Source: an uncultured bacterium (GTDB lineage Bacteria; Bacillota_I; Bacilli_A; RFN20; CAG-826). From it: DNA of 48,983 bases. This document shows, in pieces, positions 26,626-35,058 of the stretch. Both the position numbers and the translations under genes were made by a program. Positions within the stretch are counted from its first letter, which is position 1, and the number at the start of each line of letters is the position of its first letter. The notes under the pieces were generated by a model. That model saw only the letters and a program-made list of their open reading frames with translations. It made no database searches and was not told the origin of the DNA. The stretch spans positions 1-48,983 of the forward strand of contig CASGAD010000024.1 in NCBI GenBank assembly GCA_949299335.1, in the 5' to 3' direction.

Positions 26626-26654
26626 ATTATACCATTATATATAATGGTAATAAA
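26626..26654 (-). promoter_or_regulatory. secA promoter with perfect palindrome
   Basis: On the minus strand an extended -10 (TGG then TATAAT, 26634-26626) lies next to the perfect 18-base palindrome ACCATTATATATAATGGT (26648-26631). The -35 (TTTATT) is poor. The palindrome may be an operator, or chance in AT-rich DNA. Confidence 0.4.
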
Positions 26655-26673
26655 GTTTAAATTTTCTTTAAAC
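26655..26673 (-). terminator. Possible terminator after comFC
   Basis: AT-only stem GTTTAAA with TTTAAAC, GAAAA loop, followed on the minus strand by TTTATT. Weak, but the only candidate between comFC and secA. Confidence 0.35.
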
Positions 26674-26690
26674 CAACTTGACTTTTTTCA

Positions 26691-27413
26691 CTAGATAATT
26701 TCATCTACTTTTTTCATTTTACTTAATTCTTCCTTGGTGAATTCACGCTTGGCTATTACTAATATTTGAATCTTTCTAGGCTTATACGGACTAATTAATT
26801 TAATTGCTGCTTTTAAGGTAGAACCCGTTGTACAAATATCATCTACCAATAAAATGTTTTTACCTTCTATTTTTTCACCATTTTCAACTTCTAAAAAATT
26901 AATAACACTTTTTCTTTCTTCAAAAGATAAATTAGACTGCTTATGCTTTTTCGTTTTCTTTAAAACGTTTAAAAAGGGTAAATTTAATACTTTAAAAAGT
27001 TCAACGACATGATTAAATCCTCTTTTTTCATCATCTAATTTTGAAGAAGGCATAGGCACTAAATAATAATTAAAATAACGCAGGCGAATTTCTAATTTAA
27101 AATAGTATAAAAATGTGTCTTTTAATTCATAATCATGACATCCTTTAAAAATAAAAATATTCTCTTTTACTTTATCTTCATAAAAATATATTGCTAAGCA
27201 CTTAATCCCATTAATTCTAAACTCCTTAAAAACTGGTTTATATTCTTTAAAACATTTATCACAAATTACCTCATTCTCGAATAGCGAATGAAAGGAATCA
27301 TCAACAAAATCATTAAAACATCCTTTACAAATATGAGTTTGATTTTCGTATCTCAGCGATTGAATCAACCATTGCTTGAGTTTTTTTATTTGCAATATAA
27401 TAGACTTCTCCAT
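26691..27413 (-). CDS. comFC: ComFC-like phosphoribosyltransferase (competence)
   Basis: A 240-residue protein with an N-terminal zinc-ribbon (CKGCFNDF ... CDKCFKEY, residues ~29-56), then a type I PRTase core with ILLVDDICTTGSTL (residues ~190-203) as the PRPP loop and RGFNHVVEL earlier. It is the partner of the ComFA helicase in DNA uptake. The ATG at 27413 has a GGAGC site but overlaps comFA by 89 bases, more than usual; the zinc-ribbon starts only near residue 29, so an internal start near the comFA stop cannot be excluded. Confidence 0.85.
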   Translation of the reverse strand: MEKSIILQIKKLKQWLIQSLRYENQTHICKGCFNDFVDDSFHSLFENEVICDKCFKEYKPVFKEFRINGIKCLAIYFYEDKVKENIFIFKGCHDYELKDTFLYYFKLEIRLRYFNYYLVPMPSSKLDDEKRGFNHVVELFKVLNLPFLNVLKKTKKHKQSNLSFEERKSVINFLEVENGEKIEGKNILLVDDICTTGSTLKAAIKLISPYKPRKIQILVIAKREFTKEELSKMKKVDEII

Positions 27414-28467
27414 CAGTTGCTCCGATTACTCTCCCAACTCTTCCTGATATTTGAATTAAGCTTTCTTTTGTATAAATTTCGTGAGATGCATTATGTATAA
27501 TAACTTGCAAATTTTTTATTGTTACCCCTCTTTCTAGAACAGCCGTAGTAACTAAATATTTGTGCTCACCTTTCCTAAATTTATTTATAATTTCTCCTCT
27601 ATCTTTTCTTTTTGAATGAACATAATTCCCATCTTTTGCGAAGATTTTTAATAATTTAAATAGCATTTCACATTCATTTATAGTAGGTACAAATATTAAA
27701 ACAGGTTTCTTGTCATCAAGGAATTTCTTTAATTTTTTCAATGTTTTATACATTAATAACAAGTTACTACTTACAATAATTTGAGGCACTGGTATTGGCT
27801 TTTTATGATAGCGAGTGTGCAACTCTAAATAACCTTTTCCGTTCATATTTTTAAATTGATTAATAATGTCCATGTGTGGCGTTGCGCTCATTAAAATATA
27901 ATTTTTCCTTACACTCCTTTTAAATAGCGCATTTAAAACAAAATTGTCTTTAAAAGGAAAAGCATCAATCTCATCTAAAATCAATAAGTCAAAAAAGTGG
28001 TCAAATCGATATAATTGGTGTGTAGTCAAACAAATAATGTCTCCCATTAAATCTCTTGTATGCCCTCCATAAATACTAATTACCTTGTATTTATCAAATA
28101 CTTTTTTAAAACGTGTTTCTAATTCAATAACAACATCTCTTCTTGGAACGGCAAAGCCAACCGATAATTTATTTTTTAAAGCATACTCAATTACTCCAAA
28201 TACAAGTTCGGTTTTTCCAGCCCCACAAACAGCATAAACTAAAGTATCTAATCCATTCTCAAAATTAGATAAAATTTCTTTAGAAATAGTTTTTTGCTCA
28301 TTACTCAATTCATAATTTAAGGATATTTCACCTTTATATTCTCTTTCATAGTTAGAATCATTAGCTTCTTCGCCACAAAAAGAAATGCATCTTCTACAAT
28401 ATGGTTTGCCATTTCTATAGCCAATATATCTTTCTTCTTCATTTCCACATATAGGACACTTAAAAAT
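27325..28467 (-). CDS. comFA: ComFA-like DNA-uptake helicase, probable ATT start
   Basis: Helicase domains run from GAGKTELVFGV (Walker A) through DEID (Walker B), SATPH, LERGVTIK and ISGRVGRVIG (arginine-rich motif VI). A TTG near 28308 gives 327 residues but lacks a ribosome site. Reading upstream in the same frame gives another ~53 residues without stops: FKCPICGNEEER ... YCRRCISFCGE, the four-cysteine zinc finger of ComFA. That extension begins after an AAAGGAG site with six bases to an ATT codon at 28467. The total is then 380 residues. The site and ATT lie in the 3' arm and U-run of the rpiB terminator. Confidence 0.85.
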   Translation of the reverse strand: MFKCPICGNEEERYIGYRNGKPYCRRCISFCGEEANDSNYEREYKGEISLNYELSNEQKTISKEILSNFENGLDTLVYAVCGAGKTELVFGVIEYALKNKLSVGFAVPRRDVVIELETRFKKVFDKYKVISIYGGHTRDLMGDIICLTTHQLYRFDHFFDLLILDEIDAFPFKDNFVLNALFKRSVRKNYILMSATPHMDIINQFKNMNGKGYLELHTRYHKKPIPVPQIIVSSNLLLMYKTLKKLKKFLDDKKPVLIFVPTINECEMLFKLLKIFAKDGNYVHSKRKDRGEIINKFRKGEHKYLVTTAVLERGVTIKNLQVIIHNASHEIYTKESLIQISGRVGRVIGATDGEVYYIANKKTQAMVDSIAEIRKSNSYL

Positions 28468-28513
28468 AAAAAACTCCTTTCACTAATACAACATAGTGAT
28501 TTAGGAGTTTTTT
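28468..28513 (-). terminator. Terminator of prfA-rpiB unit overlapping the comFA translation start
   Basis: On the minus strand AAAAAACTCCT pairs with AGGAGTTTTTT, and the inner TCACTA pairs with TAGTGA, with ~8 loop bases. The 3' arm contains the comFA ribosome site GGAG, and the U-run forms the spacer before the ATT start at 28467. Confidence 0.7.
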
Positions 28514-28531
28514 CTATTTTTCTTTTCTAAT

Positions 28532-28975
28532 CTATTTATTTTCTTCTTCGATAATAGTATTAACTCTTGCTTGATGTCTGCCACCTTCAAAATTAGAGTT
28601 TAAGAATATATCTATTCTTCTAATTATATCTTCAATTTGCATAAATTTTGCTCCAAAAGCAATCATATTAGCATCATTATGCTCTCTTAATAAATGTGAA
28701 ACATCATCATTATAGCCTACTCCACATCTTATTCCTTTGATTTTATTAGCTGCGATGGAAATGCCTTCACCACTTGAACAAATAATCACCCCAAAATCAG
28801 CTTCCTTATTTGCAACTTTCTTAGCAGCATTTATTCCGAAAATAGCGTAATTACAACTGTCTAATGAACTAGTCCCAACATCGATTACTTCGTATCCTTC
28901 TTTTATTAAATGTTCTTTAACTTTTTCTTTTGCTTCATAACCACCATGGTCACAGCCTAATGAGATCTTTTTCAT
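28532..28975 (-). CDS. rpiB: Ribose-5-phosphate isomerase B
   Basis: A 147-residue protein of the RpiB/LacAB fold: N-terminal LGCDHGGYEAKEKV, catalytic-site Cys in IICSSGEGISIAANK, and REHNDANMIAFGAKF. It interconverts ribose- and ribulose-5-phosphate. The order prfA-prmC-tsaC-rpiB is typical of Firmicutes (in B. subtilis ywlF follows ywlC nearby). The start overlaps the tsaC stop. Confidence 0.9.
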   Translation of the reverse strand: MKKISLGCDHGGYEAKEKVKEHLIKEGYEVIDVGTSSLDSCNYAIFGINAAKKVANKEADFGVIICSSGEGISIAANKIKGIRCGVGYNDDVSHLLREHNDANMIAFGAKFMQIEDIIRRIDIFLNSNFEGGRHQARVNTIIEEENK

Positions 28976-29571
28976 TTAATTACCTCCATAATTTCTTTTA
29001 GAGTTAATGTCCCCTCTCTAATCATTTCGATAGAATTACCATTTATCTTAATTATTGTAGAAGGTACACCACTTTTACAGGCTCCTTCAATGATATATAC
29101 TGAATCTTTAAAGTAATTATAAACTTCCTTATCGCTTTTTGCAGGTGGTTCGCTTGATATATTCGCACTTGGAACTAATAAAGGTACACCAACCGCATCA
29201 ATAAGTTTTAAAACAAAATCATCGTCTGGAATTCTAATTCCTACAAAGCCAGTTCCTAAATCTAAATAATAAGGAATGTCTTTTTTTGTTTTTAAAATTA
29301 AGGTAATTGGCCCTGGAACAAAATTATCGATTATTATTTGAGTTATATTGTTAATTTCAACTATGTCTTGAACTTGAGTTAATGATGAACACATTAAAGT
29401 AAAAGGCTTATTAGGCGGTCTTTTTTTAGTCTCAACTAGTTTATTAAAAGCTTCTTCACTACTTGATATAGCACCTAGCCCATAAACCGTTTCAGTAGGA
29501 AAAGCAAGTAATTCCCCACTTAATAACACTTTTTTGCATTCATTAATATCACTTTTTGTTAAGAATTCCAT
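28972..29571 (-). CDS. tsaC: Threonylcarbamoyl-AMP synthase (TsaC/YwlC, Sua5-YrdC domain)
   Basis: A 199-residue YrdC/YciO-fold protein: N-terminal GELLAFPTETVYGLGA (nucleotide-binding), KKRPPNKPFTLM and the SANISSEPPA loop. It makes threonylcarbamoyl-AMP for t6A37 of ANN-decoding tRNAs. It lacks the extra Sua5 C-terminal domain, so it is the short TsaC form. It overlaps prmC by 23 bases upstream and rpiB by four bases downstream. Confidence 0.92.
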   Translation of the reverse strand: MEFLTKSDINECKKVLLSGELLAFPTETVYGLGAISSSEEAFNKLVETKKRPPNKPFTLMCSSLTQVQDIVEINNITQIIIDNFVPGPITLILKTKKDIPYYLDLGTGFVGIRIPDDDFVLKLIDAVGVPLLVPSANISSEPPAKSDKEVYNYFKDSVYIIEGACKSGVPSTIIKINGNSIEMIREGTLTLKEIMEVIK

Positions 29572-30436
29572 CTTTATATCCTTTCAAAATCACTAAGTAG
29601 CGAGGCAAGTTATAAATATCTTTATAAAATTCAAATTGTAAATTGTCTTCGTTTACAAAGTATTTTTTAATTAGTTCAGTTAATTTATTTTCCTCATCGT
29701 AATTAATTTCAAAGGCCATTAAAAACTTGTCATCATTCATAAATTTTGTGTAATTTTTGAAATAATTTTCATAAAAAGTTGTGCCGCTCGGAGTCACAAT
29801 AGCATCGATTGGTTCATACTTTTTCACTTTTTCTTCAATTTCACTGTCATTTGGAGCATATGGGGGATTAGATATTAAAACATCTACACGTTCCTCAATA
29901 TCTTTTAATGGTTCACACATATTACCTTGAAGAAAATGAATATTCGCCTTAAATTTCTCGGCATTAATCCTTGCCACATCTAGACATCTAGAATGAATAT
30001 CTGTTGCATAAACTTTAGATTCCTCAAAATATGCTTTTAAATAAATCGCTAAGCATCCAGATCCAGTGCAAACATCAGCGATAACTTTATGCTTTATTTT
30101 GTTATCTGCAATCAAATTTTTAACAAGCAAAGCTAACCCTTCTGTTTCAGGACGAGGAATTAAAACTCTTTCATCGACATAGAAATCAAAATCTAAAAAA
30201 GGTGCTATGTTTAAAACATATTGAATTGGCTCACCTTCAATTACACGATCTAATCGAGTAAAAAAGAATTCTTCATTAATTATTTTTTTATCAAAGTTAA
30301 TGATTACATCGCTATATGAACTAAATTCATTAGCAAAAATTAATAACTCATATATTTCACTATCAGTTACTTTAGAGTTTTTGCTTTTAATTATCTCTTT
30401 AGCTTTAAAAAATGCTTCTCTATTAGTTAAGTCCAT
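29549..30436 (-). CDS. prmC: Release factor glutamine methyltransferase PrmC
   Basis: A 295-residue SAM-dependent methyltransferase. Motif I is VADVCTGSGCLAIYLK; the catalytic NPPY is in DVLISNPPYAPND; an N-terminal helical substrate-docking domain covers residues ~1-85, with RPETEGL at its end. It methylates the Gln of the GGQ motif in RF1 and RF2, both encoded in the window. The gene overlaps prfA by 14 bases, so RF1 and its modifier are co-made. Confidence 0.94.
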   Translation of the reverse strand: MDLTNREAFFKAKEIIKSKNSKVTDSEIYELLIFANEFSSYSDVIINFDKKIINEEFFFTRLDRVIEGEPIQYVLNIAPFLDFDFYVDERVLIPRPETEGLALLVKNLIADNKIKHKVIADVCTGSGCLAIYLKAYFEESKVYATDIHSRCLDVARINAEKFKANIHFLQGNMCEPLKDIEERVDVLISNPPYAPNDSEIEEKVKKYEPIDAIVTPSGTTFYENYFKNYTKFMNDDKFLMAFEINYDEENKLTELIKKYFVNEDNLQFEFYKDIYNLPRYLVILKGYKDGILNKK

Positions 30437-31508
30437 CTTTATGACCTGCGATTTTTTGTTCTTGATCGTAATTAATTAAAGCATCAATAATTGAATCTAA
30501 ATCACCATCCATAACTCTATCAAGTTGTTGAATAGTAAAACCTATTCTATGGTCTGTGACTCTATTTTGTGGATAATTATAGGTTCTAATCTTTTCGTTT
30601 CTATCTCCGCTACCAATTTTACTTCTATATTGAGCTTCGGTTGCAGCTTTCTTTTCTTCTTCTAATTGAGCCAATTTACTAGCTAACATTTGTAAACAAA
30701 TTTCATGGTTCTGAATTTGGCTCTTTTCTGTTTGACAACTAACAACAATACCTGTAGGAATGTGAGTAATTCTAACGGCAGACTCTGTTTTATTAACGTT
30801 TTGTCCACCTGCCCCTTGAGATCTATATCTATCAACCTTTAAATCAACTGGGTTAATATTAACATCATTTGTCTCAACTTGAGGCATAACCACAACTGTT
30901 GCAGTTGAAGTATGAATTCTGCCATTAGCTTCGGTCTTTGGAACACGTTGAACCCTATGGACACCACTTTCAAATTTTAGTCTTGAATATGCATCATCTC
31001 CACTAACAATAAATTGGACATAAGAATATCCACCTAAACCAGTAGGTGATTCATCAACAATTTTTACTCTCCAACCTTTTGCTTCACAATATCTTGTGTA
31101 CATTCTAAAAAGGTCACCAGCAAAAATATTTGCTTCATCTCCACCAACAGCTCCTTTAATTTCAAAAATTATATCTTTTCCATCGTTAGGATCTTTAGGA
31201 ATAAGTAAAATTCTTAATTCTTCTTCTATTTGTTCAAGTAATGCTTCATTTTTCTTAAGTTCTTCTTTTCCCATTTGAGAAATTTCAGGATCACTATCAC
31301 CACACATAACTAAAGCATCACTTTTATTTAAGTCAGCATAAGTCCATTCGTTAAACTTTTCTACGATTGGTTCAAGAGCGCTTCTTTCCTTATTTAGTTT
31401 TTTAAACTCTTTCATATCGTTACTTGTTTCAGGGAGCAATAATAACTCGTCAATCTCTTTAATTCTCTTCTCGCTCGCTACCAATCTATCGTGCATATTT
31501 TTATCCAT
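30423..31508 (-). CDS. prfA: Peptide chain release factor 1
   Basis: A 361-residue RF1. The stop-recognition P-x-T motif appears as VPKTEANGRIHTS, and the peptidyl-hydrolysis GGQ lies in [15 protein letters not shown]. The tip loop and N-terminal helical domain are complete. RF1 reads UAA/UAG, and TAA is the most frequent stop here. AGGAGTGATT precedes the ATG. It is the first gene of the prfA-prmC-tsaC-rpiB unit. Confidence 0.96.
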   Translation of the reverse strand: MDKNMHDRLVASEKRIKEIDELLLLPETSNDMKEFKKLNKERSALEPIVEKFNEWTYADLNKSDALVMCGDSDPEISQMGKEELKKNEALLEQIEEELRILLIPKDPNDGKDIIFEIKGAVGGDEANIFAGDLFRMYTRYCEAKGWRVKIVDESPTGLGGYSYVQFIVSGDDAYSRLKFESGVHRVQRVPKTEANGRIHTSTATVVVMPQVETNDVNINPVDLKVDRYRSQGAGGQNVNKTESAVRITHIPTGIVVSCQTEKSQIQNHEICLQMLASKLAQLEEEKKAATEAQYRSKIGSGDRNEKIRTYNYPQNRVTDHRIGFTIQQLDRVMDGDLDSIIDALINYDQEQKIAGHKDGLN

Positions 31509-31530
31509 AAAATAATCACTCCTATAATTC

Positions 31531-31545
31531 TTTGAAATTATACCA
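31531..31545 (-). promoter_or_regulatory. prfA promoter
   Basis: On the minus strand an extended -10 TGG-TATAAT (31545-31537), giving a start near 31530, 22 bases before the prfA ATG. Confidence 0.5.
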
Positions 31546-31743
31546 AAAAATAAGTCTAATATTAATAATTATTATAAGGTTCTTAAAATTAAATAATTTT
31601 AAACTTATTAAGCAATAAATTGCTATATTTATTCTTTTTAGTGGGGTTTTGCAAGTATTTTACATATAATTTGATGTATTTTTATAGATTTTATATTAAT
31701 ACAATTTTGAAATAGTTTTCTTTAATACATAGCCTAGAACGTG

Positions 31744-31767
31744 TATAATATTAAAAGGTATTAACTT
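31744..31767 (+). promoter_or_regulatory. dnaX promoter -10 and ribosome site
   Basis: TATAAT at 31744-31749 with a weak -35 and an AAAGG site before the dnaX ATG. The 31546-31743 gap holds nothing else I can identify; no SRP RNA, which often precedes dnaX in Firmicutes, is recognisable. Confidence 0.5.
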
Positions 31768-33498
31768 ATGTCATATTTAGCACTTTATAGAAAATATAGA
31801 AGCAAAAATTTTGAAGAACTTGTAGGTCAAGATGCAATTAAGCAAACCTTAATGAACGCCTTAACAATCAAAAAGATTTCTCATGCTTATTTATTTGGTG
31901 GTCCTAGAGGAACTGGTAAAACAAGTGTCGCTAGACTTTTTGCTAAAGCTTTAAATTGTGAACATGGCATCGGAAGTATATGTAATCAATGTAGCAATTG
32001 CCTTGCTATTAACGAAGGTGTCCATCCAGATATTATCGAAATAGATGCCGCAAGCAATAGTGGAGTTGATGAAGTTAGAAACTTAATTGAACAAGTAAAA
32101 TACGGACCAATAAAAGGAAAATATAAAGTTTATATTATTGACGAAGTTCATATGATGACGAATAGTGCTTTTAATGCTTTGTTAAAAACACTTGAAGAAC
32201 CACCAGAATATGTAGTTTTTATTCTTTGTACAACTGAACCTTATAAACTTTTGCCTACTATTTTGAGTCGTTGCCAAAGATATGATTTTAAAAAAATTAG
32301 TGATAGCGACTTAAAAACATTATTAACTAGAGTCCTTGTTCAAGAAAAAGTTACCTGTTCTACTACTGCTTTAAATTTAATTGTTGAATTAGCTAATGGC
32401 GGGGCTAGAGATTCCCTTTCCTTACTTGACCAAATTATTTCTTATTGTGGAAGCAATATCGAAGAAAAAGACATTATAAAAATGTTTGGTTTAACTACTT
32501 CTAAAGAAAAAGTTCAATTAATGGAAGAAATAAAGACTAAGAATACTTTAAAAGTTCTTTCTTATTTTGAAACTTTACAAAATAGACATATTGATTTGTC
32601 GAGACTTGTAAACGAACTTCTATTAATGTTAAAAGATGCCTTAGTTTATAGTAAAACTAGAAGCAAAGAATTAATCACTTTTTCTAACGAGGAAGATGCT
32701 AAAGAGTTAATGCTTAGCTTCGATGATGCTGAGTTATCTTTCTATATCGATACTTTATTAAAGTGTCAAAATGAATTTAAAACCACTTCAAATCCAGCAT
32801 TTTTATTTGAAATCTACTTATTAAAAATGGTTGATTTTATTGGAAAGGTTGATTCTCAAACTTCTTCTATTAAAGAAAATAAAGAAGTAATTGCTTCTAA
32901 ACCAGAGTTTAAAAAAGAACCATTTAGACCTCTAAATTCAATTCCTAATAAAGTTGAAACTACCGCTCCTAGTGTGCAAGTTGTTGTAGAGGCAGCTAAA
33001 GAAGAACCTGAACCACAGGTAGTTCCAAAGACTCCTGAAGTTCCATTTAAGTTGTCAAAAGCATCTTTGGAATTAGAACCATTAAAAATTGAGGGAGATT
33101 CTAATAAAGTTCCATTAGAGGAAATCATGCAACTAACGATTATCGCTAATAAAGCAGAAAGAACATCATTACTTTCTAGATGGTCACAACTTAATGCTTT
33201 ACTTGATGATCCAACTCAAGCCCCTTATGCTGCTTTATTATTAGAAGGTAAACCATTCTTATTAACAAATCTTAATCTAATTATCCTTTTTGATTTAAAG
33301 GCTCCAGCCTTGAAACTTAATATCAAAGATAATCAAGAAGGCATAGTAAAAATTGTTAAAAAATTACTTGGTAGAAAAGTTTGTGTCTATGGTTTAAATA
33401 GAGACGATTCAACTCAATTATTAAAGATGTATAGAAATTTAGAGGAATTAAAGCAACTCCCTAAAAAAGACAACATCGAAGATAAAAAATTATTTTAG
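31768..33498 (+). CDS. dnaX: DNA polymerase III subunits gamma/tau
   Basis: A 576-residue clamp-loader AAA+ ATPase. Walker A is GGPRGTGKTS, with a zinc site of four Cys in CEHGIGSICNQCSNC just downstream, Walker B IIDEVHMM and sensor region ILSRCQRYDFKKI. After the AAA+ and collar (~residue 360) comes a Pro/Glu-rich linker (KPEFKKEPFRP ... EEPEPQVVPKTP) and a C-terminal tau-like region. It heads the replication/recombination cluster. Confidence 0.95.
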   Translation: MSYLALYRKYRSKNFEELVGQDAIKQTLMNALTIKKISHAYLFGGPRGTGKTSVARLFAKALNCEHGIGSICNQCSNCLAINEGVHPDIIEIDAASNSGVDEVRNLIEQVKYGPIKGKYKVYIIDEVHMMTNSAFNALLKTLEEPPEYVVFILCTTEPYKLLPTILSRCQRYDFKKISDSDLKTLLTRVLVQEKVTCSTTALNLIVELANGGARDSLSLLDQIISYCGSNIEEKDIIKMFGLTTSKEKVQLMEEIKTKNTLKVLSYFETLQNRHIDLSRLVNELLLMLKDALVYSKTRSKELITFSNEEDAKELMLSFDDAELSFYIDTLLKCQNEFKTTSNPAFLFEIYLLKMVDFIGKVDSQTSSIKENKEVIASKPEFKKEPFRPLNSIPNKVETTAPSVQVVVEAAKEEPEPQVVPKTPEVPFKLSKASLELEPLKIEGDSNKVPLEEIMQLTIIANKAERTSLLSRWSQLNALLDDPTQAPYAALLLEGKPFLLTNLNLIILFDLKAPALKLNIKDNQEGIVKIVKKLLGRKVCVYGLNRDDSTQLLKMYRNLEELKQLPKKDNIEDKKLF

Positions 33499-33516
33499 TT
33501 AAAGGAGATAAAAAAT

Positions 33517-33822
33517 ATGAACATGCAACAAATGATTCAAGCAATGAATAAAGTTCAAAGACAATACGAAAAAGATAAAAAAGTATTAGATGATAAATCA
33601 TTTGAGTACACTGCTAATGGTGTTGTCACAGTCACTTTAAAAGGTGATTATTCAATGTTTGGTATTAGTTTTGCTGATCCAGATGTATTAAAAGAAGATC
33701 CTGAAATGGTCAGTGATTTAATTAAATTAGCGTATGATGGTGCTAAAGCCTTAATTGACAAAGCTAATGATGAACTTGTTGAAAAATATCAAAAGAACGC
33801 AGCCGGAGGATTACCATTTTAA
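33517..33822 (+). CDS. YbaB/EbfC nucleoid-associated protein
   Basis: A 101-residue protein (NMQQMIQAMNKVQRQYEK ... MFGISFADPDVLKEDPEMVSDLI ... KYQKNAAGGLPF), of normal family length, with the typical C-terminal GLPF. It is a dimeric DNA-binding protein usually found between dnaX and recR, as here. A GGAGAT site precedes the ATG. Its stop overlaps the recR start by one base. Confidence 0.93.
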   Translation: MNMQQMIQAMNKVQRQYEKDKKVLDDKSFEYTANGVVTVTLKGDYSMFGISFADPDVLKEDPEMVSDLIKLAYDGAKALIDKANDELVEKYQKNAAGGLPF

Positions 33823-34421
33823 TGAAAGAGTTAGAAGCAATCGAAAAACTTGCTGACTCTTTTACATTATTTCCATCGATTGGCAATAAAACTGCTGAAA
33901 GAATGGCATATGCATTATTAGATATGCCTTTAGAAGATGTGAATAGAATTATTCACTCTATCTCTAATGCCAAAACAAAGGTCCATCAATGTCCAAATTG
34001 TGGATTATTGACCGAAGATGAAATATGTTCGATTTGTTCCGATAAATCAAGAGATCACTCTACTTGCATCGTTTTAGAATCAACTAAAGATGCGTTATCT
34101 TTTGAGAGCACAAATTCCTTTAATGGTGTTTATCATATTTTAAATGGATTAATTAATCCTAGTAAAAATATCGGACCAGAAAATATAAGAATTAAGGAAT
34201 TAATTTCTAGAGTTCAAAATGAAGGCATTAAAGAATTAATTATTGCTACTAGTGGAACAATTGATGGAGAAACCACTGCTTTATATATAGCAAAATTGTT
34301 AGAAAACGAAGACGTTAATGTAACTAGAATTGCCTATGGTATACCAATTGGAGCTAATTTAGATTATATGGATTCATTAACACTTGAAAGAGCGTTAAAA
34401 GGAAGAACAAAAATAAAATAG
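33822..34421 (+). CDS. recR: Recombination protein RecR
   Basis: A 199-residue ring-forming RecR. It has an N-terminal helix-hairpin-helix, the zinc finger CPNCGLLTEDEICSIC (residues ~57-72) and a Toprim domain with CIVLESTKDALSFE and GTIDGETTALYI. It acts with RecO/RecF to load RecA at gaps. The ATG overlaps the EbfC stop by one base. Confidence 0.95.
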   Translation: MKELEAIEKLADSFTLFPSIGNKTAERMAYALLDMPLEDVNRIIHSISNAKTKVHQCPNCGLLTEDEICSICSDKSRDHSTCIVLESTKDALSFESTNSFNGVYHILNGLINPSKNIGPENIRIKELISRVQNEGIKELIIATSGTIDGETTALYIAKLLENEDVNVTRIAYGIPIGANLDYMDSLTLERALKGRTKIK

Positions 34422-34431
34422 AGGTGATGAT

Positions 34432-35058
34432 ATGTTTATAACATTTGAAGGTCCTGATGGAAGCGGGAAAAGCACAATAATTAAAGAACTTCACAAAAAA
34501 TTAATTGATGAAGGCTATAATATTTTATTAACTCGCGAACCAGGAGGCACTCCTATTTCAGAAAAAATTAGAGATATTATTTTAGACAATAATAATACTA
34601 ATTTAGACTATAGAACTGAGGCTCTACTTTATGCAGCTAGTCGTAGACAACATTTAGTTGAAAAAATTTGGCCAGCTTTAAAAAGAGGTCAAATAGTTCT
34701 TTGCGATCGCTATTTAGATTCTTCTTTAGCATATCAAGGTGGAGCTAGAAAACTTGGAATCAAAAATATCTTAGACATTAATTTATTCGCAACTGAAAAT
34801 ACATATCCAGACTTAACTATATTTTTCGATGTTTCACCAGAAGTTGGGTTAAGTAGATTAAGCCAAGATAAAAAGCGTGTAGCAGATAGACTTGATAATG
34901 AAAGCGAAAACTTTCATCAAGAAGTCTATGAAACATTTAAGAAAGTTTGTGACATGTATCCTGATAGAATCGTTAAAATAGATGCTTCTAAATCTATTAG
35001 TGAAGTTTTGAATGAAACTTATACAATAATTAAGAAAAAACTCAATGAATTGCGTTGA
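34432..35058 (+). CDS. tmk: dTMP kinase
   Basis: A 208-residue P-loop kinase. GPDGSGKST is at residues 7-15, the DR motif in CDRYLDSSLAYQGGAR, and the lid is near DKKRVADRLDNE. It phosphorylates dTMP to dTDP in dTTP synthesis. GAGGTGATG precedes the ATG. It ends with TGA, evidence that UGA is a stop in this organism. It overlaps holB by 14 bases, without the yaaQ/yaaR pair found in B. subtilis. Confidence 0.95.
   Translation: MFITFEGPDGSGKSTIIKELHKKLIDEGYNILLTREPGGTPISEKIRDIILDNNNTNLDYRTEALLYAASRRQHLVEKIWPALKRGQIVLCDRYLDSSLAYQGGARKLGIKNILDINLFATENTYPDLTIFFDVSPEVGLSRLSQDKKRVADRLDNESENFHQEVYETFKKVCDMYPDRIVKIDASKSISEVLNETYTIIKKKLNELR

Noticed and set aside
31546-31743. SRP RNA (ffs) before dnaX
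   Set aside because: The conserved Alu/GGAA region and hairpin were not found in the gap on either strand.
31768-33498. Programmed frameshift in dnaX making gamma
   Set aside because: I saw no convincing A-rich slippery site with a following hairpin at a useful position.
34432-35058. Mycoplasma-type code (TGA = Trp)
   Set aside because: tmk and a P-II-like gene end in TGA, prfB is interrupted by a TGA at the canonical site, and tryptophan is TGG throughout.
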